35,844 nt of DNA, from assembly GCF_001905095.1 (NCBI RefSeq), contig NZ_LWLS01000110.1:4795-40638 (forward strand). The letters run 5' to 3'. This DNA comes from Micromonospora sp. CB01531. Lineage in GTDB: Bacteria; Actinomycetota; Actinomycetes; Mycobacteriales; Micromonosporaceae. The notes under the pieces are model-generated. The model was not told the DNA's origin, ran no database searches, and saw only the letters and a list, made by a program, of their open reading frames with translations. The translations under genes and the position numbers were made by a program. This document shows positions 25,287 through 32,765 of the stretch, in pieces. Numbering within the stretch: the stretch's first letter is position 1; every line of letters starts with the position of its first letter.

Positions 25287-26039
25287 ATGCGAGGCGCTGA
25301 CCGGAAGGCGTCCCGGAGCCGATCGACCGCGATCGCCGCCGGCTTGCTCGCCCTCGGCGTCCTGGCCGGCTGCTCCAGCGGGAGTCCGGAACCCTTGACC
25401 AAGCCGCCCTACACCGTGGACTCCATCCGCTTCGGCCTCGTCAGCCCTAGCGACCTGGGCGACGGCGCGACCGAGATCAAGGACAACGGCCACTCCTCGC
25501 ACGTCGTCTACACGCCCCCGAACAGCATCCCGACCTGTCCGTACGTGCAACGGTCGGAGGACGTCGAGGTCAACGTGGAGCCAGCGATCGAGCCGGTGGG
25601 CGGGAATCCGACCGGACGGATCATCGTCGCACCACAGCTCGCGGGGCCGTCGTCCCTTCCGGTGGTCACCCAGGGCGCGGTGGTCTTCGAAAGCCCCTCA
25701 CTCGCCGACAGCACGATGAAAACCGTCGTGGCCGAGGCCACCAAGTGCCCGGCGACGTTCAGCGTGCTCGGCGGACCGCCGTCCGTGGTGGGCGAGTACA
25801 AGGTCGGCAGCCGGTCGATCGACATCAATGGGTGGAAAGGGTACGCCCAGCATCTTGTACACACCTCGCCGCCCGATGTGAACCCGGACACCTACGACGA
25901 CCTGATCACCGTTGTGGTGCACAAGGAGAACGCCATCGTCTACGTCGGCTACGCCCAGATCAAGGCCGTGGGCAAGCGCGCCGACTCCGACGAGAAGGTC
26001 AAGGCGTTGATGAAGACCACGCTGGGCCGTCTCGGCTAG
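25287..26039 (+). CDS. secreted lipoprotein of unknown function (copy 1)
   Basis: The 250-residue product has a lipobox GVLAGCSS (Cys29) and a single domain of unknown fold. It shares an ordered motif set with the gene at 29350: TCPYVQRS, PVGG.P.G, VTQ.A.VF.S..., CP......GGPP...G.Y...SR, GWKGY.Q.L.HT.PP and a terminal K.....LGRLG-like helix. The cysteines at TCPY and KCPATF probably form a disulphide. Its shape recalls PknH-like sensor lipoproteins, but I cannot name a family. ATG 25287 is preferred; GTG 25278 in frame is possible. It lies 16 bases after the CopC-CopD gene and clearly belongs to the same unit. Confidence 0.8.
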   Translation: MRGADRKASRSRSTAIAAGLLALGVLAGCSSGSPEPLTKPPYTVDSIRFGLVSPSDLGDGATEIKDNGHSSHVVYTPPNSIPTCPYVQRSEDVEVNVEPAIEPVGGNPTGRIIVAPQLAGPSSLPVVTQGAVVFESPSLADSTMKTVVAEATKCPATFSVLGGPPSVVGEYKVGSRSIDINGWKGYAQHLVHTSPPDVNPDTYDDLITVVVHKENAIVYVGYAQIKAVGKRADSDEKVKALMKTTLGRLG

Positions 26040-26074
26040 TGCGAATATCACCACCTATAGAAAGTGGAGGAAGG

Positions 26075-27949
26075 GTGAGAGTCATACCCGTTGGAAGAGC
26101 CAGGAGGGGCAAAGCCCTCCTGAGGGGCGCGACCGTGCTAGCGATGGCGGCCGCGCTGCAGATGTCGAGCGTCGGCGCGGCCCACGCGGACCCGTCCGGT
26201 CCGGTCCGCCCCGGCACGGTCGGGTCGGCCGAGGCCGAGGCGACCAGCCTGCAGAACCAGGCGGACGCGGCCGCGAAGGACGCCGCCAGGGCAGCCGCCC
26301 GCTTGGACGAGGCCAAGGCCAGGGCGGAGGAGGAGGCGCAGAAGGCCGCTGACGCCGCCGCCACGGCCGAGCAGTCGGGCAAGATCTCCGACAAGAACAG
26401 GGCGGATGCCGCCGCCGCCCAGGCCGCGCAGGCATCCGCGCAGGCCGCGCAGGCGCAGCTGGCGTACAACGACAAGGCGGCCGCGGCGGCGCAGGCCGCT
26501 GCGGCCGCGGCGGAGGCGGCGACCAACGCCGAGCGTGAGGCCGCGTCGCTCGCCGGCATCACGGACGGCACCGCCACCGAGGGGACGCAGACCCTGCCGG
26601 ACACCGGGGTGTTCCCGGACAACGCGACGCACAGCGACAACGTCGAGGTCGTCGGTCACGTGCGCGGCCTGCTGTCGAACAATGGGAGCTGTCCCGCGTT
26701 CAAGGCGACGAAGTGCCCGGCGTTCTCGTCGCTGAACTTCGTGCACTACGAGAAGCTCGGCTACGACGTCATGGTCGCCAACGGCACCGGCGGCCTGGCT
26801 GTCTGGTCGCTGAAGGACCCCGAGCACCCGGAGTACATCGCCGCCGTCACCGTCGACCAGCTCAAGCAGCCGGGCGAGACCATGACCCAGTTCTGGGAGG
26901 GCGAGAACCTCACGGTCGACAGCCGGCGCAAGCTCGTCTTCCTGACCCGCGACTCGGGCACCAAGGGCCTGTTCATCATCGACATCAAGGACCCGTGGCA
27001 CCCGAAGCTGCTGGGCTTTCACCGGGTCCCGCTCGGCCACACCGCGACGTGCATCAACGACTGCCGGTTCATCTGGTCGGTGGGGTCGGGTGTGCGCGGG
27101 GTGAGCTCTCCCGTCTACGTGACCGACGTACGTGACGTCAACCACCCGTTCACCTACAGCCAGGCCGTCGTCTCCGACGTCCGGCGCACCGGTGTGACGA
27201 GCGGCTCCACGCACAGCGTCGACGTCGACTTCGACGGCGTCGTCTGGGTCTCGGGCAGCGGCGGCGTCCGCGGCTACTGGACCGACGGCAAGCACTTCGA
27301 CCCGGCGACGCAGACCAAGCGCTACGCGACGGCCTACGACCCGATCCCGTACGCGGGTGGGAGCGTCAGCGGCTCGGAGAGTGCCTTCCTGCACAACGCC
27401 TACCGCTTCCCGAACGCCCTGGGCGACCGCCCGAAGGGCGACGTGGTGCTCATCACCAACGAGAACAACAACCAGAACTGCGCGAAGGCCGGCGTGTTCA
27501 TCCTGGCGTCGCTGGAGGGGACGCACGACGCCGAGGGGATCACCTCCACGCCGGAGAACCCGGTCAAGATGACGCGGCTCGCCACCTACAGCCCCGGCGG
27601 CAAGCCCGGCCACTACGTCGACCCGACGGGCAAGGCGGGCGACTGCTCCGCGCACTGGTTCACGGTGAACGGCAACATCGTCGCCGCCGGCTTCTACGAG
27701 CAGGGCGTCCGGTTCCTGGACATCTCCGACCCGAGCAACCCGCAGCAGGTCGGCTGGTTCCGGGTGCCCGACCGCGCCGCCGGCCCCGACGGCCCGGCGA
27801 TCATCGGGAGCAACGCCTCCTCGGCGTACTGGCACAACGGGTACGTCTACGTCCCCGACTACGGTCGAGGCGTCGACATCCTGAAGTTCACCGGCGACAT
27901 CCCCGGTAAGCACGAGAAGAAGGTCTGCTGGAACTCCTGCGAGAAGTAG
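26075..27949 (+). CDS. secreted LVIVD-repeat-like beta-propeller with Ala-rich coiled-coil stalk (copy 2)
   Basis: The 624-residue product has a signal peptide ending near AAHA-DPSG. A 110-residue Ala/Glu/Lys-rich helix (about 45-160, e.g. DEAKARAEEEAQKAADAAATAE) follows, absent from copy 1. The propeller shares GGLAVWSLKDPEHP, LFIIDIKDPWHPKLLGF, CINDCRFIWSVG, GGVRGYWTDGKHFDP, DCSAHWFTVNGN and GVRFLDISDPSNPQQVGWF with copy 1 and ends CWNSCEK. The stalk is probably a coiled coil that holds the propeller away from the membrane or mediates oligomerisation. GGAGG lies four bases before GTG 26075. The frame is open further upstream, but that part overlaps the previous gene and is not protein-like. 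Confidence 0.85.
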   Translation: MRVIPVGRARRGKALLRGATVLAMAAALQMSSVGAAHADPSGPVRPGTVGSAEAEATSLQNQADAAAKDAARAAARLDEAKARAEEEAQKAADAAATAEQSGKISDKNRADAAAAQAAQASAQAAQAQLAYNDKAAAAAQAAAAAAEAATNAEREAASLAGITDGTATEGTQTLPDTGVFPDNATHSDNVEVVGHVRGLLSNNGSCPAFKATKCPAFSSLNFVHYEKLGYDVMVANGTGGLAVWSLKDPEHPEYIAAVTVDQLKQPGETMTQFWEGENLTVDSRRKLVFLTRDSGTKGLFIIDIKDPWHPKLLGFHRVPLGHTATCINDCRFIWSVGSGVRGVSSPVYVTDVRDVNHPFTYSQAVVSDVRRTGVTSGSTHSVDVDFDGVVWVSGSGGVRGYWTDGKHFDPATQTKRYATAYDPIPYAGGSVSGSESAFLHNAYRFPNALGDRPKGDVVLITNENNNQNCAKAGVFILASLEGTHDAEGITSTPENPVKMTRLATYSPGGKPGHYVDPTGKAGDCSAHWFTVNGNIVAAGFYEQGVRFLDISDPSNPQQVGWFRVPDRAAGPDGPAIIGSNASSAYWHNGYVYVPDYGRGVDILKFTGDIPGKHEKKVCWNSCEK

Positions 27950-27972
27950 TCTTCCGCGGACCTTTCGTACGT

Positions 27973-28013
27973 GGAGGGGTCCCCGCGCCGCTACCGGCTG
28001 CGGGGGTCCCTCC
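27973..28013 (+). terminator. intercistronic hairpin after propeller 2
   Basis: A 14-bp stem (27973-27986 with 28000-28013) containing two G-T wobbles closes on a 13-base loop. It occupies the same place, between propeller and substrate-binding gene, as the hairpin at 22227 although the sequence differs. No long T run follows, so partial termination or RNA processing is more likely than a full stop. Confidence 0.55.
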
Positions 28014-28090
28014 CCGTCACCCGCCGCCCCCGGGCGGACCTGCCTGGACCACCCCATTCACCACCACCGGAGCCGAGAGAGAAGCACCGA

Positions 28091-29299
28091 ATGCAGCTCC
28101 TGACCACCCTCGACGGCCGCGGCCGGACCCGCCGCAACCGCTGGCTCGCGCCGTTGGCCCTCACCGTCCTCACGCTCCCGGCCGTAGCCGCGTGCACCTC
28201 GACCGACGACGCGCCGGCCGCACCCCGGGGGGAGATCGCCTTCGGTGTGATCGCCCCGCTGTCCGGGCCGGACAAGGCGCGCGGGCAGGATCTGGTCGAC
28301 GGGGCGCGGATGGCGGTGGACGACCTCAACGTCCGTGGCGGGATCATCGGGCAGCACGTCTCCCTCGTAACCGTCGACGACGAGTGCCTCGACGACGGTG
28401 GCAAGGAGGCGGCGAAGCAGCTCCACCTCACCGAAAAGGTCGCCGGCGCCCTCGGGGGCGTCTGTGACGGCGCGGCCGAGGCCGCCGCGCGGGTCCTCGG
28501 CGGTAACGGGCTGCCGTTTCTCATCACCTCCGCCAACTCGCCCACGCTGGTCAGCGCGGAGGACACTCCCACGGCCTATCTCACCAACGGCACGCCCCAT
28601 CAGGAAGCGCTCGCGGCGGTGCACTGGATGGCTTACCAGGCGGCCCAGCGGCTCGCGGTGATCGCTGACGACAACCCGCAGTCGGCATACCTGGTCAACC
28701 AGGTGATCTCAGTGGCCTCGCCCGTCCCCAAGGTGGTCAGCAAGCAGACCCTGCCCGCCGGGCAGCGGGACATGGCCGCGGCCGCTGCCACCGCGCTGGC
28801 CGCCGACCCCGACGTCGTGTACTGGGCCGGCCCGGCCCAGGAATCCGGCCAGCTGGCCGCAGCGCTCCGCAAAGCCGGGTACAAAGGCAAATACATCGCC
28901 TCCGCAGCATCGGAAAGCCCCGATTTCCTTTCCGCCGCCGGCAGAGACGGCGCCGAGGGCGCATTCGTGATCACAACGGCGAGCCCGCAGAACCTCCCGG
29001 CCGCCGCGGCATGGACCACGCGGTTCACCAAGACCTTCGGCCACCCGCCGGGCCGGGACGCCCTGCAGGCGTACGACGGGCTGCGCGCCCTCGGCCAGGC
29101 CGTGACGCAGACGGGAAAGGTGGACCCCGCGTTGAACAGCGCACAGCTGGCCCAGCTGGAGGACGGCTTCACCACGTTCCTGGGTGAGCTCCGGTTCGCC
29201 CCCGATCACACGGTCAAGTACGACAACCATGTCGTGCTCACCGTCAAGGGCGGTGCCTTCACCCTCGCCAACACCCTGCGTTCGGACGACGGCTCCTGA
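28091..29299 (+). CDS. Leu/Ile/Val-binding-type substrate-binding lipoprotein (copy 2)
   Basis: The 402-residue paralogue of the protein at 22296 has a lipobox PAVAACTS (Cys35). The shared core includes IAFGVIAPLSGPDKARGQDLVDGARMAVDDLN, LGGVCDGAAEAAARV, EALAAVHWMAY, DVVYWAGPAQESG and ALQAYDGLRALGQAV. As with copy 1, no permease or ATPase accompanies it. Cys residues at DDECLD and GGVCDG match those in copy 1 and may pair. I chose ATG 28091, which follows a purine-rich GAGAGAGAAG and gives a normal lipoprotein signal; the longer open frame has no such signal. The ligand is unknown. Confidence 0.9.
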   Translation: MQLLTTLDGRGRTRRNRWLAPLALTVLTLPAVAACTSTDDAPAAPRGEIAFGVIAPLSGPDKARGQDLVDGARMAVDDLNVRGGIIGQHVSLVTVDDECLDDGGKEAAKQLHLTEKVAGALGGVCDGAAEAAARVLGGNGLPFLITSANSPTLVSAEDTPTAYLTNGTPHQEALAAVHWMAYQAAQRLAVIADDNPQSAYLVNQVISVASPVPKVVSKQTLPAGQRDMAAAAATALAADPDVVYWAGPAQESGQLAAALRKAGYKGKYIASAASESPDFLSAAGRDGAEGAFVITTASPQNLPAAAAWTTRFTKTFGHPPGRDALQAYDGLRALGQAVTQTGKVDPALNSAQLAQLEDGFTTFLGELRFAPDHTVKYDNHVVLTVKGGAFTLANTLRSDDGS

Positions 29300-29349
29300 C
29301 GGCCCGTGGTCTCGTGCCGCCTCTCCGCCCCCGATGAAGTGAGCCATCC

Positions 29350-30084
29350 ATGATCTTGAGCTCCCGTGCCGTGGCGGCCCTCGCGCTGGCCGCCGTCTGC
29401 GTCGGCGTCACCGGCTGCTCCAGCGCCGCGGGCGCCACGGCGAGCAAGCCGTCCTACACAGCCGACGACGTCAAGGCCGCGTTCTACAACGCAAAGGACG
29501 CCGGCGAAGGCGCGCGCGACTACTGGTACGACCGGGACTTCCACTCGCACAACAACTACGTGCCGCCGAGCGCCATCCAGACCTGCCCGTACGTGCAGCG
29601 CTCCGACACACCCAACGCACCATCCAACGTGGTTCAGCCCGTCGGTGGCCAGCCCGTGGGCCAGTTCGCCGTGGAACCCACCCGGGCGACCGACTCCCGC
29701 GTCCCGTACGTGACCCAGAACGCCCTCGTCTTCGCCTCGACCGCCATCGCCGACAACGCGATGAACGAGGTCGGTTCCGGGCTGGCCGTATGCCCCGGAT
29801 CGTATGAGGTCGACGGGGGACCGCCGGTCATCCTCGGCGCCTATCGCGCCACCAGCCGTCCGCTTGAGGTGTTCGGGTGGAAGGGGTACGTGCAGCAGCT
29901 CGCCCACACGTACCCGCCAGGGCAGGACGACGTCTATTTCGAGGACATCGCCATCGTGGTGCTCCATCGGGCGAACCTCATCCTCTACCTCGACCTCACC
30001 CAGAAGAAGATCGTCGGAGACCGCGCCGACTCGGCCGACAAGGCCAAGGGGGCCATGGAGAAAGTGCTGCAGCGGCTGGGCTGA
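29350..30084 (+). CDS. secreted lipoprotein of unknown function (copy 2)
   Basis: The 244-residue paralogue of the protein at 25287 has a lipobox VGVTGCSS (Cys23). It keeps TCPYVQRS, VVQPVGGQPVGQF, YVTQNALVFAS, VCPGSYEVDGGPPVILGAYRATSR, FGWKGYVQQLAHTYPP and KVLQRLG. A Tyr/His-rich insert (DYWYDRDFHSHNNYVPP) is specific to this copy and could bind a metal, though that is speculation. It lies between the second substrate-binding gene and ycnI. The ATG has only a weak Shine-Dalgarno (AAGTGAG). Confidence 0.8.
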   Translation: MILSSRAVAALALAAVCVGVTGCSSAAGATASKPSYTADDVKAAFYNAKDAGEGARDYWYDRDFHSHNNYVPPSAIQTCPYVQRSDTPNAPSNVVQPVGGQPVGQFAVEPTRATDSRVPYVTQNALVFASTAIADNAMNEVGSGLAVCPGSYEVDGGPPVILGAYRATSRPLEVFGWKGYVQQLAHTYPPGQDDVYFEDIAIVVLHRANLILYLDLTQKKIVGDRADSADKAKGAMEKVLQRLG

Positions 30085-30161
30085 TCGAGACCTGCGCCGA
30101 GCACCGTGGCCCGCGTATTCAACATCATGATTATCGATCAATGGAAAGCTGGAGAATGCAC

Positions 30162-30878
30162 ATGCTTCGTCGAGCCGTACGTGGCCTCGTAACCGTAGGC
30201 GTGGCGGCCTGCCTGGTCGGCGTCCTACCGACGGCGGCGTTCGCGCACGTGACGGTGAACCCGGGCACGGCCACCCAGGGCGGCTACGCCGCCCTGACGT
30301 TCCGCGTTCCGACCGAGAGCGACGACGCGAGCACCACCAAGATCGAGGTGCAGTTCCCGACCGACTCCCCGCTGGCCTCGCTCTCGGTGAAGCCGCACCC
30401 CGGCTGGTCGTACGAGATCACGAAGAAGAAGCTGGCCACACCGATCGAGGCGCACGGCGCGCAGATCAGTGAGGTCATCGACAAGATCACCTGGACTGTG
30501 GCGGACCCGCAGTCGGCGATCAAACCGGGTGAGTACGACGAGTTCTCGGTGAGCGCCGGACCGCTGCCCGCGGCCGACCAACTGGTGTTCAAGACGCTCC
30601 AGCACTACAGCGACGGCGAAGTCGTGCGCTGGATCCAGGAGCCAGCCCCCGGCGCCGACGAGCCGGAGCGGCCCGCGCCGGTGCTCCGGCTCGTGCCCGA
30701 GGCGAACCCGGCATCCTCTCCGGCGGCCGGCACCGAGCAGGCGGCGCTGGCCGTGGACAACGCGCCTACGACCCGGTCGGATGCGGGGGTCTGGTGGGCG
30801 GTCGGACTGTCCGTGGCCTCGCTGGTGATCGGCCTCGTGTGCGCGGCGATCGTCGTGCGGTCGCGCCGGACGCGATAG
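30162..30878 (+). CDS. ycnI: YcnI-like (DUF1775) copper-binding membrane-anchored protein
   Basis: The 238-residue product has a signal peptide whose cleavage after AFA leaves His29 as the N-terminus (HVTVNPGTATQGGYAALTFRVP). This is characteristic of YcnI, which holds Cu(II) by that His together with a Glu and a Trp. Further family traits are VEVQFPTDSPLASLSVKPHPGW, ITWTVADPQSAIKPGEYDEFSVSAGPLP and FKTLQHYSDGEVVRWI. A Pro/Ala-rich linker and one C-terminal membrane helix (about 210-232) with a basic tail anchor it. GGAG lies seven bases before ATG 30162, which I prefer to the in-frame ATGs at 30141 and 30156. It closes the run and supports a copper role for it. Confidence 0.92.
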   Translation: MLRRAVRGLVTVGVAACLVGVLPTAAFAHVTVNPGTATQGGYAALTFRVPTESDDASTTKIEVQFPTDSPLASLSVKPHPGWSYEITKKKLATPIEAHGAQISEVIDKITWTVADPQSAIKPGEYDEFSVSAGPLPAADQLVFKTLQHYSDGEVVRWIQEPAPGADEPERPAPVLRLVPEANPASSPAAGTEQAALAVDNAPTTRSDAGVWWAVGLSVASLVIGLVCAAIVVRSRRTR

Positions 30879-30891
30879 GCCGCCTCGCATT

Positions 30892-30908
30892 GGGGACTGC
30901 CAATCCCC
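30892..30908 (+). terminator. weak hairpin after ycnI
   Basis: GGGGA (30892-30896) pairs with TCCCC (30904-30908), and an overlapping ATTGG/CCAAT pairing is an alternative fold. It is the only stem near the end of the eight-gene run and is weak. Confidence 0.25.
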
Positions 30909-30967
30909 TCGAATCCCGGAGGACTGGGGCGGGCCTGGGCCGCCAGGGCACCGGCCGTCAATCGTTC

Positions 30968-31063
30968 TTAGTCGACCGGTGGGCGCCAGTCGCAGACGGA
31001 GTGCCGGCGGCGCCGGTCGTGGAGACCGGTGCTCCAGGTGGCGATCTTCAAGCGTGCCTCGGT
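30968..31063 (-). mobile_element. tail of an IS3-family transposase OrfB
   Basis: The minus strand reads TEARLKIATWSTGLHDRRRR and then HSVCDWRPPVD before a TAA at 30968-30970. The RRRHS block followed by a hydrophobic and Pro-containing end is the signature C-terminus of IS3-family OrfB integrases (pattern W...Y...R.HS......P..Y). Only about 32 codons remain. No ends or target duplication are visible. A second IS3 scrap, of OrfA, lies at 10461. Confidence 0.5.
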
Positions 31064-31095
31064 CGGGCGTAGCCCGGGCGAAGGCGATCGCCGGG

Positions 31096-32010
31096 TCAGC
31101 GGATTGTGGCGATGAGGCGTTGCAGGGCGGCGTGGGCGGGTGGGCCCCAGGTGGGCTTGCCGCCGGGGCGGCTGTGGACGCCGTCGTCGCCGATGAGGAT
31201 GCCGCCGAGGGCGCGTGCCATCGCCCAGCCGCGGGCGCGGCGCATGGTGGCAGTGTCCGGGGTCGGCTGGTAGGCCGCGTGGAACTGGTCGGTGGTGTCG
31301 TCCGGTAGCAGGAGCCACACGGCGGCGAGGTCATACGCCGGGTCGCCCGCGCAGAGGTCGCCGAAGTCGATCACGCCGCAGACGGTGCCGTCGGCGGTGA
31401 GGACGTTGGCCGGGTGCAGGTCGGCGTGGAGCCACAGCGCCCGGCCCGTCCAGTGAGGCGCGGTGACCGCGTCGTGCCAGACGGCCCGGACGGCGTCCGG
31501 ATCGTTGATCAGCCCCCGCTCGGTGGCGGAGGTGAGCGCCTTGGCGAATCCCTCGGCGTGGTCGGGTAGTGGCCCGCCGCGGCCCCGGCCGGCGGGCGCG
31601 CTGCTGGGGGCGGGTTGGTGAAGAGCCGTCAGGAAAGTGGCCAAGGATGTGGCCGCGTCGGAGGCTCGCGTGACGGGGGCCAGGTCGGCGGGTGTGCCCG
31701 GAACCCAGGTGGTGATGAGCCAGGGCCGAGGGAACCGTTCGGAGGGCTCGCCGAGTCGCTGCGGGACGGGGATCGGCAGCGGAAGGCGCGGGGCGAGCGT
31801 GGGCAGCCAGGAGTGCTCCTTGCGCAGCAGCGCGTCCGCGGACCCGGTCGCCCAGGGGAGCCGGACGGCCAGGTCGTCGCCGAGCCGCCACAGTTGGTTG
31901 TCCCATCCCCGCGCGCCCAGCCGAACCGGGCGATCGGCGAGGTCGGGGTGCTGGTCGCGGACCAGATCCCGGACCAACTCCGCGGTGATCTCGATCTCGG
32001 CGTCGGTCAT
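31096..32010 (-). CDS. aminoglycoside phosphotransferase (APH)-family kinase
   Basis: The 304-residue protein has the APH/choline-kinase fold. It opens with ARGWDNQLWRLGDDLAVRLPW and KEHSWLPTLAPRLPLPIPVP, and has the catalytic LWLHADLHPANVL and the metal-binding VIDFGDLCAGDPAYDLA. These enzymes phosphorylate hydroxyls of antibiotics or small metabolites, and many actinomycete members have unknown substrates, so resistance should not be assumed. I chose ATG 32010 (MTDAEIEITAEL). An in-frame ATG at 32037 would add nine residues, and a longer frame upstream is not protein-like. Confidence 0.88.
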   Translation of the reverse strand: MTDAEIEITAELVRDLVRDQHPDLADRPVRLGARGWDNQLWRLGDDLAVRLPWATGSADALLRKEHSWLPTLAPRLPLPIPVPQRLGEPSERFPRPWLITTWVPGTPADLAPVTRASDAATSLATFLTALHQPAPSSAPAGRGRGGPLPDHAEGFAKALTSATERGLINDPDAVRAVWHDAVTAPHWTGRALWLHADLHPANVLTADGTVCGVIDFGDLCAGDPAYDLAAVWLLLPDDTTDQFHAAYQPTPDTATMRRARGWAMARALGGILIGDDGVHSRPGGKPTWGPPAHAALQRLIATIR

Positions 32011-32122
32011 GCAGAGCAACAGTAGCCTCTCGCTCATCCTCAAGAGTCGGCCGTGTGCGCCACAACCTGGCCAGGGGCGGACCCGTGGAGCCGACGGAAG
32101 ACCCCGCCTTTGTGGTGGGCCG

Positions 32123-32557
32123 ATGGCGTCGGTCAAGCAGATCCAAGTCACCTTCGACTGCGCAGAACCTGAGCGTGTCGCTCGTTTCTGGTGCGAGGTG
32201 TTGGGGTACGTCGTACCGCCGCCACCGGAGGGGTTTGCTAGTTGGGACGATTTCGATCGTTCGCAGCCGCCTGAGGATCAGGGTTCATGGTTCGCATGCA
32301 GTGATCCCTCAGGTGTGGGCCCGCGACTGTTCTTCCAGCGCGTTCCCGAAGGCAAGGTCGTCAAGAATCGGCTGCATCTTGACGTGCGGGTCGGCACCGG
32401 GCTCGTGGGTGAAGAACGGCTGGCCGCACTTGAGGCCGAATGCGCACGGCTGGTCGCGCTCGGCGCGGTACGCGTGCGACTACTGCCTGCCGATGACGAC
32501 AACGAGTCGTGCCTCGTGATGCAGGACATCGAGGGCAACGAGCTCTGTCGCGACTGA
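32123..32557 (+). CDS. VOC-superfamily (glyoxalase-like) protein
   Basis: The 144-residue protein opens QIQVTFDCAEPERVARFWCEVLGYVVPPPPEGF and continues FFQRVPEGKVVKNRLHLDVRVG, ending in LVMQDIEGNELCRD. This is the glyoxalase-like pattern of many actinobacterial VOC proteins, whose substrates are unknown. ATG 32123 gives the canonical start; the frame is open far upstream only because it runs antisense through the APH gene. It is unrelated in sequence detail to the VOC protein at 16247 apart from the fold. Confidence 0.85.
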   Translation: MASVKQIQVTFDCAEPERVARFWCEVLGYVVPPPPEGFASWDDFDRSQPPEDQGSWFACSDPSGVGPRLFFQRVPEGKVVKNRLHLDVRVGTGLVGEERLAALEAECARLVALGAVRVRLLPADDDNESCLVMQDIEGNELCRD

Positions 32558-32765
32558 CTGGCCGCGAACGTGAGCGGCAGGAACCGGGACGGCCGGGCCC
32601 AGTCTCCCGCGCGGATGATGACCACGCCGGCGGTGACCAGGCCGGCCCCGGTCAGGATCGGGGAGGCTGAACAGCACGTCGCCGAGGTCCCGGTTGCTCG
32701 GCCGGATCACCTCGGCTGCGGCGATGATGAGCTGACCGACGATAGCGCTGGCCAGGCCCACCCGG
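32550..32765 (-). pseudogene. frameshifted membrane-protein fragment
   Basis: On the minus strand the DNA reads ASAIVGQLIIAAAEVIRPSN then RDLGDVLFSLP. After a one-base shift near 32655 it continues ILTGAGLVTAGVVIIRAGDW then ARPSRFLPLTFAASQSRQ. Joined, this is a hydrophobic two-helix C-terminus of an unknown membrane protein. Its opposite end overlaps the VOC stop, and it is broken by a frameshift, so it is not functional. Confidence 0.4.

Noticed and set aside
31096..32010. Calling the APH-family protein an aminoglycoside resistance gene
   Set aside because: The family motif is clear, but substrate range cannot be inferred; many actinomycete members act on other molecules.
31637..32122. Upstream extension of the VOC gene at 32123
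   Set aside because: It runs antisense through the APH-family kinase gene and reads as low-complexity Ser/Arg; the VOC fold begins at ATG 32123.
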